Below are positions 25,225 through 32,325 of a stretch of DNA of 64,000 nucleotides, piece after piece. A model generated the notes under the pieces. It was not told the DNA's origin. It saw nothing but the letters and a program-made list of their open reading frames with translations, and did no database searches. Source of the DNA: Natronoglomus mannanivorans (lineage in GTDB: Archaea; Halobacteriota; Halobacteria; Halobacteriales; Natrialbaceae); contig JAOPKB010000001.1 of assembly GCA_025517485.1 (NCBI GenBank), positions 310,001 to 374,000 of the forward strand, given 5' to 3'. The first letter of the stretch is position 1, and the number at the start of each line of letters is the position of its first letter. The position numbers were made by a program, and so were the translations under genes.

Positions 25225-26087
25225 CCGAGACCTCGACGCCCGAGTCGTCCAGCGACCGGGAGCTCGGGACCCTGTTCGTCGTCGGCATCGGTCCGGGACT
25301 GCCGGGAGATATGACTCAGCGTGCCGGTGACGTGATCCGCAGCGCCGACTGCGTGATCGCCTCTGACCTCTACCAGACCTTCCTCCGAGAGGACGGGACG
25401 CTGCCGCCCGAAGACGCCGTGACCGACGACAGGATCGCGACGCGACCCGACGGCACCGAACAGGAAATCGTCCGCTCGACGATGGGCCGACAGGTCGAAC
25501 TCGCCCGCGAGGCGTTCGAGCGCGTCCGCGACGGCCAGAACGTCGCCCACGTCTCGGGCGGCGATCCGAACGTCTACGGGAAGTCGGACCTCCTCTTCGT
25601 GATGGCTCGAGAGGAGGGTGCCGACGACGTCCCGATCGAGATCGTCCCCGGGGTCACGGCTGCCCTCGGCGGGGCCGCGAACCTCGGCGCGCCGCTGAGC
25701 AACGACTTCTGTACGATCTCGCTGTCGGACAAGTGGCGCGGCTGGGACGAGATCGAGGAGAAGTTACGCGCCGCGGCGATCAGCGGGTTCGTGATCGTCC
25801 TCTACAACTGCTGGCGCAACTACGAGCGGGCCGTCGAGATCGTCCGCGAGGAACGGGCCGACGACGTGCCCGTCGCGATCTTCAACGACGCCGGACGCGG
25901 CGACGCGGGCCGCAACGGCGAGGACCAGACGATCACGACGCTCGGCGACGCGACGAACCACGACGACGACGTCTCGGGAATGGGCACGTCGCTCCTGATC
26001 GGCACCCACGAGACCGCGGTCTGGACCAACGACTACGAACAGTTCCTCGTGACCCCGCGTGGCGGGCGTGACGTGGATGACTTCTGA
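25221..26087 (+). CDS. cbiH: Precorrin-3B / cobalt-factor III C17-methyltransferase CbiH (copy 1)
   Basis: A 288-residue SAM-dependent tetrapyrrole methylase that methylates C17 with ring contraction in corrin synthesis. Visible family features are VVGIGPGLPGDMTQRA (~19-34, start of the first fold), VSGGDPNVYGK (~111-121, Gly loop) and EIVPGVTAALGGAANLGAPL (~142-161). The start is GTG at 25221; the residues before LGTLFVVGIGPG are a variable acidic N-terminus. It begins a same-strand run with the second cbiH 15 nt downstream. Two diverged cbiH copies side by side are common in haloarchaea and their division of labour is unknown. Confidence 0.88.
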   Translation: MTETSTPESSSDRELGTLFVVGIGPGLPGDMTQRAGDVIRSADCVIASDLYQTFLREDGTLPPEDAVTDDRIATRPDGTEQEIVRSTMGRQVELAREAFERVRDGQNVAHVSGGDPNVYGKSDLLFVMAREEGADDVPIEIVPGVTAALGGAANLGAPLSNDFCTISLSDKWRGWDEIEEKLRAAAISGFVIVLYNCWRNYERAVEIVREERADDVPVAIFNDAGRGDAGRNGEDQTITTLGDATNHDDDVSGMGTSLLIGTHETAVWTNDYEQFLVTPRGGRDVDDF

Positions 26088-26102
26088 ATTTGCATTACTC
26101 AC

Positions 26103-27143
26103 ATGAGTACGGATACTGACGCGGACGAAACGGCAGGGGAATCGGAATCGAAACCGGAGTCGGAATCGAAATCCAAGTGCGGGACCTCGAGCACGGATTC
26201 GAGCTCGAGTTCGGAATCGGCAACGTCGACGTGTGGCGCGCCGACCGGCGAATCGTCGTCGGATTCGAGCGGGACGTGTGGGGCCTCGAGTTCTCGTTCC
26301 GGTTCCAGCGAAACCAAACAATCGAAGACACGGGAGAAAGTCGGCGCGACACTCGAGGATTTCGACGCCGAGCCGGGTCAGTTGACCGCCGTCGGCCTCG
26401 GTCCCGGCCATCCGGAGGGGATGACCGAACGCGCCAAGAACGCGTTACTGGAAGCCGAACACATCGTCGGCTACACGACCTACATCGAGCTCCTGCCGGC
26501 GGAGATCACCGACGCGGCCGACGACCTGTACGACACGCCGATGTGCGGCGAGGTCTCCCGAACTGAGGAGGCGATCGACCGCACGCTAGCGGGCAACGAC
26601 GTCGCAATCGTCGGCAGTGGCGACCCCAACGTCTACGCGCTCGCTGGACTGGCCCTCGAGATCCTCGAGTCCAAGGGTGCGACGGCGACGATGGTCGACT
26701 TCGAGGTAGTGCCGGGCGTTCCCGCCGCACAGTCCTGCGGAGCCCGGCTGGGCGCGCCACTGGTGAACGACACCGTCTCGATCTCGCTGTCGGACCACCT
26801 CGTCCCGATGCCCGAGATCGAGTCCCGTCTGCACGCCGCCGCCAAGGAGTCGTTTACGATTACGATCTACAATCCCTGGAGCCGCAAGCGCCGGGCGAAC
26901 TTCGAGAAGGCGTGTGAGATCTTGCTCACCCACCGCGATCCCGACACGCCCGTCGGCATCGTCCACGGTGCAGGCCGCGAGGACGAGCAGGTCATGATCA
27001 CCGAACTCGCCGACCTCGAGGAGCTGGGCGAAAGCGAGCTCGTCGACATGACGACGACGATCGTCGTCGGCAACGAGGAGACGTACGTCTGGGACGACCG
27101 GATGGTCACGCCACGCGGGTACGAGACGAAGTACGACTATTGA
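26103..27143 (+). CDS. cbiH: Precorrin-3B C17-methyltransferase CbiH (copy 2) with Cys/Ser-rich extension
   Basis: A 346-residue protein. The methylase core runs from ~92 to 346: TAVGLGPGHPEGMTERAK, VGSGDPNVYALAG and VPGVPAAQSCGARLGAPLV. It is longer than copy 1 by an N-terminal tail of ~80 residues, rich in Ser/Glu/Lys, with three Cys-Gly motifs at residues 26, 44 and 59 (KCGTSS, TCGAP, TCGASS). This tail is atypical; it could bind a metal or Fe-S cluster, or be a disordered linker. Start ATG at 26103, close behind copy 1. The stop at 27143 lies 26 nt before the ferredoxin start. Confidence 0.87.
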   Translation: MSTDTDADETAGESESKPESESKSKCGTSSTDSSSSSESATSTCGAPTGESSSDSSGTCGASSSRSGSSETKQSKTREKVGATLEDFDAEPGQLTAVGLGPGHPEGMTERAKNALLEAEHIVGYTTYIELLPAEITDAADDLYDTPMCGEVSRTEEAIDRTLAGNDVAIVGSGDPNVYALAGLALEILESKGATATMVDFEVVPGVPAAQSCGARLGAPLVNDTVSISLSDHLVPMPEIESRLHAAAKESFTITIYNPWSRKRRANFEKACEILLTHRDPDTPVGIVHGAGREDEQVMITELADLEELGESELVDMTTTIVVGNEETYVWDDRMVTPRGYETKYDY

Positions 27144-27169
27144 GCGACTCGAGAGTCACCACGACCACT

Positions 27170-27442
27170 ATGCCACAATACGACATTATTATCGAGAAAG
27201 ACGCCTGTGACGGTATCTTCGCCTGTCTGACCCGTGATCCGCGATTCGTCGAAGGCGAGGACGGCCTCGCGACGGTCGACCCCGACGCGGATCCGGTTTA
27301 CGACTGCGAGGGGGCGGTTACGGATACCGACGAGCGGGTCGTCGCGACGTTCGACGACGACCGGATCGACGAGGCCAGACAGGCCGCCGCGGCCTGTCCG
27401 ACGGACGCGATCGTCGTCCGGGTTCGGGAGGGAGACGAATGA
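27170..27442 (+). CDS. Small ferredoxin-like protein of the cobalamin operon
   Basis: A 90-residue acidic protein with exactly four Cys: in KDACDG, IFACLT, VYDCEG and AACPTDAI. The last has the ferredoxin CP followed by a hydrophobic pair. The irregular spacing suggests a single [4Fe-4S] cluster rather than a standard 2x[4Fe-4S] ferredoxin. The ATG at 27170 is preferred, and the frame opens only 30 nt earlier. Its stop overlaps the next start (ATGA at 27439-27442). It may supply electrons for cobalt reduction or a methylase step, inferred from its position between cbiH and cbiX. Confidence 0.75.
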   Translation: MPQYDIIIEKDACDGIFACLTRDPRFVEGEDGLATVDPDADPVYDCEGAVTDTDERVVATFDDDRIDEARQAAAACPTDAIVVRVREGDE

Positions 27443-28269
27443 GCGAGCGCCGGTCCGACGGCGAGGCGGGCCTCGAAAGCGGGGACGGGGACGATGCCGG
27501 GACCGGAGGCGGGGACGGAGCCAAACCCGAACTCGAGATTCCAGCAGACCTCCTCGCGGGCCACCCCACGACGGCGTACTTCTGGGGCCACGTCGCCGGC
27601 AGCGGCGACGTCTCTGCGGGGAACCACGCGGTTCGGAGTGACGCGCCACGCGAACGGCGGAGCCGTGAGCAACTCGAGGTCACCACCACTGACGAGAAAT
27701 CAGCGCAGGTACTCGCAGTGATCGCAGGCGGCGACGTCGAGCGAGACACGACCAGCCGCGAGTACGCCCACGACGCGTCGATCACCCGCACCGAAGACGA
27801 GTACACGCTCGTCATCGACGGCAATGATGACGGCGACAACGGCCTCTTCGGTCGCACCAGCACCCTCGGCCTCCCCGTCGACAGTCGCGGGACCTACCGC
27901 TTTGGCGCGTTCTCGAGTCACGACCGCGAACTCCTTCGGGGACTGCTCGAGGGCTGTGGGACGATCTGTTTCAAGTCCTCGAGCGACACGGTGGGCATCT
28001 CGTTCGTCCACGACGACCGTCAGCTGCTCGAGGTCGTCAGGGAGTTGATCGACGACTGTCCGGTGGACGCGCCGACTGGCGACCTCGCCGAGACGTCCTC
28101 GGGCGGCTACTGGTTCGGCATCGACGACGCCGCCGCGCCCGCGTTCGGGACGTGGCTCTACGAGAACTGCGAGGAGACGGGGCTGTTCGCTCCGAGTCGT
28201 CGCCGCAAACTCGAGCGAAGCCTAGAGCAGGCCGACGCGTACGACTGGTCGGACGAGCGACTCGAGTAG
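27439..28269 (+). CDS. Degenerate LAGLIDADG-like protein in the cobalamin operon
   Basis: A 276-residue protein; similar haloarchaeal genes are labelled only 'cobalamin biosynthesis protein'. After a disordered Gly/Asp-rich N-terminus (1-35) come two repeats with the layout of LAGLIDADG half-domains. The first centres on FWGHVAGSG (48-56), followed by LEVTTTDEKSAQVLAVI (79-95). The second centres on LRGLLEGCG (166-174), followed by GISFVHDDRQLLEVVRELI (186-204) and a terminal YWFGI...FGTWLYEN block. The catalytic Asp of the motif is replaced by Ser55 in repeat 1 and Cys173 in repeat 2, so nuclease activity is unlikely. ATGA overlap with the ferredoxin gene shows it is a fixed operon member. 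Confidence 0.7.
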   Translation: MSERRSDGEAGLESGDGDDAGTGGGDGAKPELEIPADLLAGHPTTAYFWGHVAGSGDVSAGNHAVRSDAPRERRSREQLEVTTTDEKSAQVLAVIAGGDVERDTTSREYAHDASITRTEDEYTLVIDGNDDGDNGLFGRTSTLGLPVDSRGTYRFGAFSSHDRELLRGLLEGCGTICFKSSSDTVGISFVHDDRQLLEVVRELIDDCPVDAPTGDLAETSSGGYWFGIDDAAAPAFGTWLYENCEETGLFAPSRRRKLERSLEQADAYDWSDERLE

Positions 28270-28323
28270 GCTAGGCTGACTGAGAATTGCACTGACGACG
28301 ACCGCGATCACGACTGCTACAGG

Positions 28324-29553
28324 ATGCACGAGATGCACGAATCCGACGAAACACCACGCACGTTCGACGACGAGGCCGTCCTCCTGGTCGGCCACGGCTC
28401 CCGTCGCGAGAGATCCAACGAGCAGGTTCGGGAACTGGCTGCGGATCTCGAGTCGCGACTCGAGATTCCGGTCGACGCCGCCTTTCTCGAACTCGCCGCG
28501 CCGGCGATCGACGACGCGCTCGCCGAACTCGCGTCGCTCGTCTCCCGCGTGACCGTCGTCCACTGTTCGCTGTTCGCCGCGAGTCACGTCAAAAACGACG
28601 TGCCGCTGGCGATCGAGCAGGCCCGCGGGGTTCACGATATCGCGATCGACAACGGGTCGCACCTGGGTATCCATCCCGCGATCATCGACCTGCTGGACGA
28701 CCGGGCCACGGCGGTCGAACGCGACCTCGGCGTCGACCGCGACACGGACGACGTCGCCGTCGTCGTCTGCGGCCGGGGCTCGAGCGATCCGGACGCCAAC
28801 GGCGACGTACACAAGCTCGCTCGACTCCTGTACGAGGGCCGCGAGTTCGATCGGGTCGAGGCCTCGTTCGTCGGCGTCACCGACCCCACACTCGATGAGC
28901 GTCTCCACGGTCTCTCGAAACACCGACCGGACGCGATCGTCGTCCTCCCGTACATGCTCGGCGACGGCGTCCTCACCCGACGAGTACGTGACTGGACCGC
29001 CGAGTTCGACGACGAGTATCCGTACGTCGACGCGCTGGCGGGCGACCCGCTCGGAACCGACGCGCGGCTGCTCGACGTCTTCGCCGACCGCTGGCAGGAA
29101 GCCCGCACCGGCAGCGTCGACATGTCCTGTGACACCTGCAAGTACAAAGTCGACCTCGAGGGCTACGAGGCGGACGTCGGCGGGGCGCGGGCGATGCTCC
29201 GGGCGATCACCCACCAGGAGTCACACGCCGATCGCGAGGACGTCGACGACGAGCCCCACAGCCACGACGCGCCGGCGAAACACGTCGCCGTCTGTACGAA
29301 CCGGACCTGCGCGGCCGACGGCTCGCCGGCGGTCCTCGAGCGACTTCGACAGGCGGCCCGGGATTCGGACCACTGTGACGCCCGCATCACGCGAACCTCG
29401 TGTCTCGGGCGCTGCGGGGACGGCCCGATGGTCGCCGTCTATCCCGACGGCGTCTGGTACGGCGGCGTCGAGACCGACGACGCGGAGCGAATCGTCTCCT
29501 CGCACCTCAACCGGGATCGGCTCGTGAGCGAGCTGGTCGATCAGACGCTCTGA
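28324..29553 (+). CDS. cbiX: Sirohydrochlorin cobaltochelatase CbiX fused to a [2Fe-2S] ferredoxin-like domain
   Basis: A 409-residue protein. Two CbiX-type halves (~17-130 and ~143-260) carry LLVGHGSRRERS with the metal-site His24 and VVHCSLFAASHVKND with His80/His88. CbiX inserts Co2+ into sirohydrochlorin at the start of the anaerobic pathway. After a Cys pair (SCDTCKYK, Cys269/272) and a His-rich linker (His297, 301, 312, 314, 320) comes a thioredoxin-fold [2Fe-2S] domain with CTNRTC (324/329) and CLGRC (360/364). Bacterial CbiX is ~250-300 residues, so the fusion is a clear extra. Start MHEMHE at 28324; the second Met three codons on is possible. Confidence 0.88.
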   Translation: MHEMHESDETPRTFDDEAVLLVGHGSRRERSNEQVRELAADLESRLEIPVDAAFLELAAPAIDDALAELASLVSRVTVVHCSLFAASHVKNDVPLAIEQARGVHDIAIDNGSHLGIHPAIIDLLDDRATAVERDLGVDRDTDDVAVVVCGRGSSDPDANGDVHKLARLLYEGREFDRVEASFVGVTDPTLDERLHGLSKHRPDAIVVLPYMLGDGVLTRRVRDWTAEFDDEYPYVDALAGDPLGTDARLLDVFADRWQEARTGSVDMSCDTCKYKVDLEGYEADVGGARAMLRAITHQESHADREDVDDEPHSHDAPAKHVAVCTNRTCAADGSPAVLERLRQAARDSDHCDARITRTSCLGRCGDGPMVAVYPDGVWYGGVETDDAERIVSSHLNRDRLVSELVDQTL

Positions 29554-29568
29554 GCGCAGTCGCGTTCG

Positions 29569-29994
29569 ATGGGCACAGACGACACACAACAGCCGATACA
29601 AACCACGACAGAACCCATGAGCTGCTACGAACTCGAAGCACTGAGACTCGGATTGATGAACGTCCTCGGCACCGAGGACAGTCACGCCCGCGACCACGCG
29701 GAGAAGGAACTCGAGGGCCACCTCGAGGGGCCGATCGGGGCCCTCGCCAATGCGAACTCGCTGTCAGCCATCGAACGCCACCTCGACGCGGCGCTGGTCG
29801 ACCTCGAGACGACCGTCGCCGAGACCGACGAGCACGATCCGGAGTACGACTATCTCCGGGGCCGACTCGTGGCGGTTCGCGACGCCGAGCGGTCGGTTCG
29901 CCGGCTCCGGGTACAGGGAGAGAGCGTCCTCGACGGACTCGGTGAGGCCCACGACGTGCTCCACGAGACGTTTCCGATCGAAGACGATGCGTAG
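29569..29994 (+). CDS. DUF3209-like small protein
   Basis: A 141-residue cytoplasmic protein, mostly helical. The core begins at CYELEALRLGLMNVLGTED (~19-37) and continues through a helical bundle with many Glu/His (DHAEKELEGHLEG). It resembles DUF3209, a haloarchaeal family often next to cobalamin genes, recalled from memory. The start could be ATG 29617, giving a conserved-looking MSCYELEALRLG N-terminus, instead of 29569. It lies 15 nt after cbiX and overlaps the next gene by 8 nt, so it is firmly in the operon. Function unknown. Confidence 0.72.
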   Translation: MGTDDTQQPIQTTTEPMSCYELEALRLGLMNVLGTEDSHARDHAEKELEGHLEGPIGALANANSLSAIERHLDAALVDLETTVAETDEHDPEYDYLRGRLVAVRDAERSVRRLRVQGESVLDGLGEAHDVLHETFPIEDDA

Positions 29995-31474
29995 GGACCA
30001 ATCCACGGAAGAGACGATCGCGCCGACGACGACTACCAGCCTCGGCGACGTCGAGAGCGCCGGCAGTCGCCACATGTGGCGGCGCTCGAGCGTCCACGTC
30101 GACGGCCGCGTCTTCGTCGGTCGGTGGGACGGCACCGTCACCGCGTTCGCGTTCGATAGTACTCGTGGTCGTGACGCGCTCGAGGCGGTGTGGGAGCGAT
30201 CACATCCGGAGCGTGCCGTGTCACTGGTGACGTGTGGTGGTCTGACGTCGAGGCCGGAACAGGAACCGACCGAGAACTCGAGTACACTCGTCGTCGGCGG
30301 TCGCGGCGACCACGGGACGATAGTCGCTTACAACCGCGAAACGGGCGAGGAACGCTGGCACTACGAGACCAGCGCAGACCTCGGTGAGTCGACCAACGAT
30401 CGCTTGTTCGAACTCCCCTACGTCGTCGCCCTCGAGACCGACGGCGAGTCCGTCTACGCCGCCGCTCGACGGTACGAACGCGACGGCAAGGACCGCTACT
30501 GGCAGAGCGTCGTCTACGCGTTCGATCCGGATGGGACCGTACGCTGGCGATACGCGACCGATGCCTCGCCGATCGCGCTCTCGTTGTCGTCCCCGTCCCC
30601 GTCCTTGTCTGAGGAGGGGAACGAGGAAGACGGGGAAGGAAAAGACGACACGAGCGATCGCGTCGCCGTCGGCTACAACCGCTGCTCCAGCGACCACGAC
30701 AACGGGCTGGTCGTTCTCGAGACTGACACGGGAACGCCGGCGTGGACGTGGGACCCCGGCACCGCGGGCGAGCGCCGTGTCGGCGACGTCGCGTTCGCCG
30801 GCGCCCGACATCGACTCGCGGTCGCGAGCCACGGCGACAAGTGTGGCTACCTGTTGGGGCCCGGCGGCGAGGAACACTGGCGCGTCCCGCTGGCGACGGA
30901 GACCGAAATCGGCGACGAGACGCTGTACGCCTACCCGAATCACGCGGTCGCAATCGACGACGTCGTCGCGTTCGCGACCGGCAATACGTACGCACTCGAG
31001 AGTCGAGAGACCGAGAATCGGCATCCGAACGAGCATCGACTGGTCGCGTTTTCGGCCTCGAAGACGAGCTCGAGTGCGCTCGAGTCCGAGTCCGGATCCG
31101 GATCCGGATCCGGATCCGAGTCCGAGTCCAAGTCCGAGCCCGAAAGAGACGCCACTGACGAGCGGGATGCAGACGCCACCCCAGACGAACTGTGGGACGT
31201 CACCCTCGACGGCTTCGCCCACGGCCTCGCGGCGACCATCGGCGGGGTCGCAGTGCCGTGCGCACAGAACTTCCGCGTTCGAGACCCCGAGACGCACGGC
31301 GTTCGGTGGATCGATCGGGAGACGGGAGCCGAGACCACAGTGGATCTGGAGGGTATCGCAACGGCCGTCGCGACCGACGGCGATATCTTCGCAACGATCG
31401 AGGAACCGGTGAAATACCACGACGACGGGACGACGCGAGGCTCGTACGCGCTTCACGTCCTCGAGTCGTTCTGA
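29987..31474 (+). CDS. PQQ-like beta-propeller protein at the end of the cobalamin operon
   Basis: A 495-residue protein without signal peptide, hence cytoplasmic. It has beta-propeller blades of the PQQ/WD type (VFVGRWDGTVTAF, NRETGEERWHYE, ETDTGTPAWTWDPGT, DRETGAETTVDL). A low-complexity insert ESESGSGSGSGSESESKS lies at ~366-383, encoded by nine hexanucleotide repeats at 31082-31135. A second acidic insert (SEEGNEEDGEGKDD) sits at ~208-221. ATG at 29987 overlaps the previous stop by 8 nt, and earlier in-frame codons lie inside that gene. The repeated operon position suggests a link to cobalamin or corrinoid handling, but no mechanism is visible. Confidence 0.78.
   Translation: MRRDQSTEETIAPTTTTSLGDVESAGSRHMWRRSSVHVDGRVFVGRWDGTVTAFAFDSTRGRDALEAVWERSHPERAVSLVTCGGLTSRPEQEPTENSSTLVVGGRGDHGTIVAYNRETGEERWHYETSADLGESTNDRLFELPYVVALETDGESVYAAARRYERDGKDRYWQSVVYAFDPDGTVRWRYATDASPIALSLSSPSPSLSEEGNEEDGEGKDDTSDRVAVGYNRCSSDHDNGLVVLETDTGTPAWTWDPGTAGERRVGDVAFAGARHRLAVASHGDKCGYLLGPGGEEHWRVPLATETEIGDETLYAYPNHAVAIDDVVAFATGNTYALESRETENRHPNEHRLVAFSASKTSSSALESESGSGSGSGSESESKSEPERDATDERDADATPDELWDVTLDGFAHGLAATIGGVAVPCAQNFRVRDPETHGVRWIDRETGAETTVDLEGIATAVATDGDIFATIEEPVKYHDDGTTRGSYALHVLESF
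31082..31135 (+). repeat. Coding hexanucleotide repeat (GAGTCC/GGATCC)x9
   Basis: Nine consecutive hexamers, four of them GGATCC, encode an alternating Ser-Glu/Ser-Gly linker in the propeller protein. Confidence 0.9.
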
Positions 31475-31495
31475 GTTCTGAGTTTTGAGTTCTGA
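31468..31495. repeat. Heptanucleotide repeat GTTCTGA x4 spanning the stop codon
   Basis: Four tandem heptamers (one variant, GTTTTGA) begin inside the last codons of the propeller gene; the first unit supplies its TGA stop. Confidence 0.85.
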
Positions 31496-31611
31496 GTTTC
31501 GGTGTCTTCCCCGGTTATCGTCGATGGTCTCTCGAGGAACGATGCGATCCTCGAACTCGCGACGAGTCAACTCGAGGCCACGCAGCCACTCGATTCGAGA
31601 CGTAGCGACCG

Positions 31612-31704
31612 AACGTGAACGTGAGAGTGAGAGCGAGAGCGGGAGCGGGAACGAGAACGAGAACGAAATGGGGGCGAAGACGAAGACGAAAATGGAGATG
31701 GAGA
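31612..31704. repeat. Purine-rich hexanucleotide tract before the UspA gene
   Basis: About 90 nt of almost pure purine-plus-C hexamers (GTGAGA, GCGAGA, GGAACGA and GACGAA-like units) lie directly upstream of the Usp promoter. No coding signal is seen on either strand. Confidence 0.75.
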
Positions 31705-31726
31705 ACCTTTACTTCACCAGTCGTAC

Positions 31727-31740
31727 CATACGGCCGTATG
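31727..31740. promoter_or_regulatory. 14-bp perfect palindrome over the usp start codon
   Basis: CATACGGCCGTATG reads identically on both strands, and its last three bases are the ATG of the gene at 31738. It is a candidate repressor site. Confidence 0.4.
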
Positions 31741-32190
31741 ACACACCTCGTTCCGTTCGACGGGTCGGACCTCGCGTCGGCGGCACTCGAGAAGGCGTCG
31801 GCGTACGGCGAGTTGACCGACGACGACGTGGTCGCGGTGACGGTGATTCCCGACGACGACGAGTACGCTCGTGAACGCGGCTGGATCGGAGCCGGGGAAC
31901 CGTTCGACGTGGACGCGATCGCTGCCGGAATGCGCGAGCGGGTCGACGACATCGCCCCCGAAGCGACGTTTCGCACCGAGATCGTCGACTCCGACGAGCC
32001 GACGGCGACGGCGACGACGAACGTCGTCCGGACGATTCGCCGGGTCGCAAGCGACGTCGACGCGAGCGTCGTCTTCGTCGGCACCGAGAACGCGGGGTCG
32101 GTGACGACGCCGCTCTCGAGTGTCGGCGGTCCGCTCGCGAAGGACCAGCACTACGACGTCTACGTCGTCCGACACGTAGAAGCGGCGTGA
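31738..32190 (+). CDS. UspA-family universal stress protein
   Basis: A 150-residue single-domain Usp. It begins MTHLVPFDGSDLASAALEKA, the typical first beta strand and helix of the family, and has the DASVVFVGTENAG strand near residues 109-121. The ATP-binding GxxGx9GS/T signature is not intact, so it is probably a non-ATP-binding type. ATG at 31738 is within a 14-bp palindrome. It precedes an APC permease carrying its own Usp domains, which suggests a common stress/transport theme. Confidence 0.85.
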   Translation: MTHLVPFDGSDLASAALEKASAYGELTDDDVVAVTVIPDDDEYARERGWIGAGEPFDVDAIAAGMRERVDDIAPEATFRTEIVDSDEPTATATTNVVRTIRRVASDVDASVVFVGTENAGSVTTPLSSVGGPLAKDQHYDVYVVRHVEAA

Positions 32191-32325
32191 GCGCCAGTTC
32201 TCCGTTCGTCTCTCTTCGGTTCCGAGGGCGACGAGTAACAACACTCATGAACGTTACCCGAGACCTATCGGCAACGCGAAACTCGAGTCGAGCGGCGGGC
32301 TCGAGGTGACGACGATTCGAGAGCT

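Noticed and set aside
27439..28269. Active homing endonuclease or intein
   Set aside because: Both catalytic Asp positions are changed (Ser55, Cys173), there are no splice motifs and the gene is coupled to operon neighbours.
31612..31704. Short coding region in the purine tract
   Set aside because: The translations are pure low-complexity in all frames and there is no start signal.
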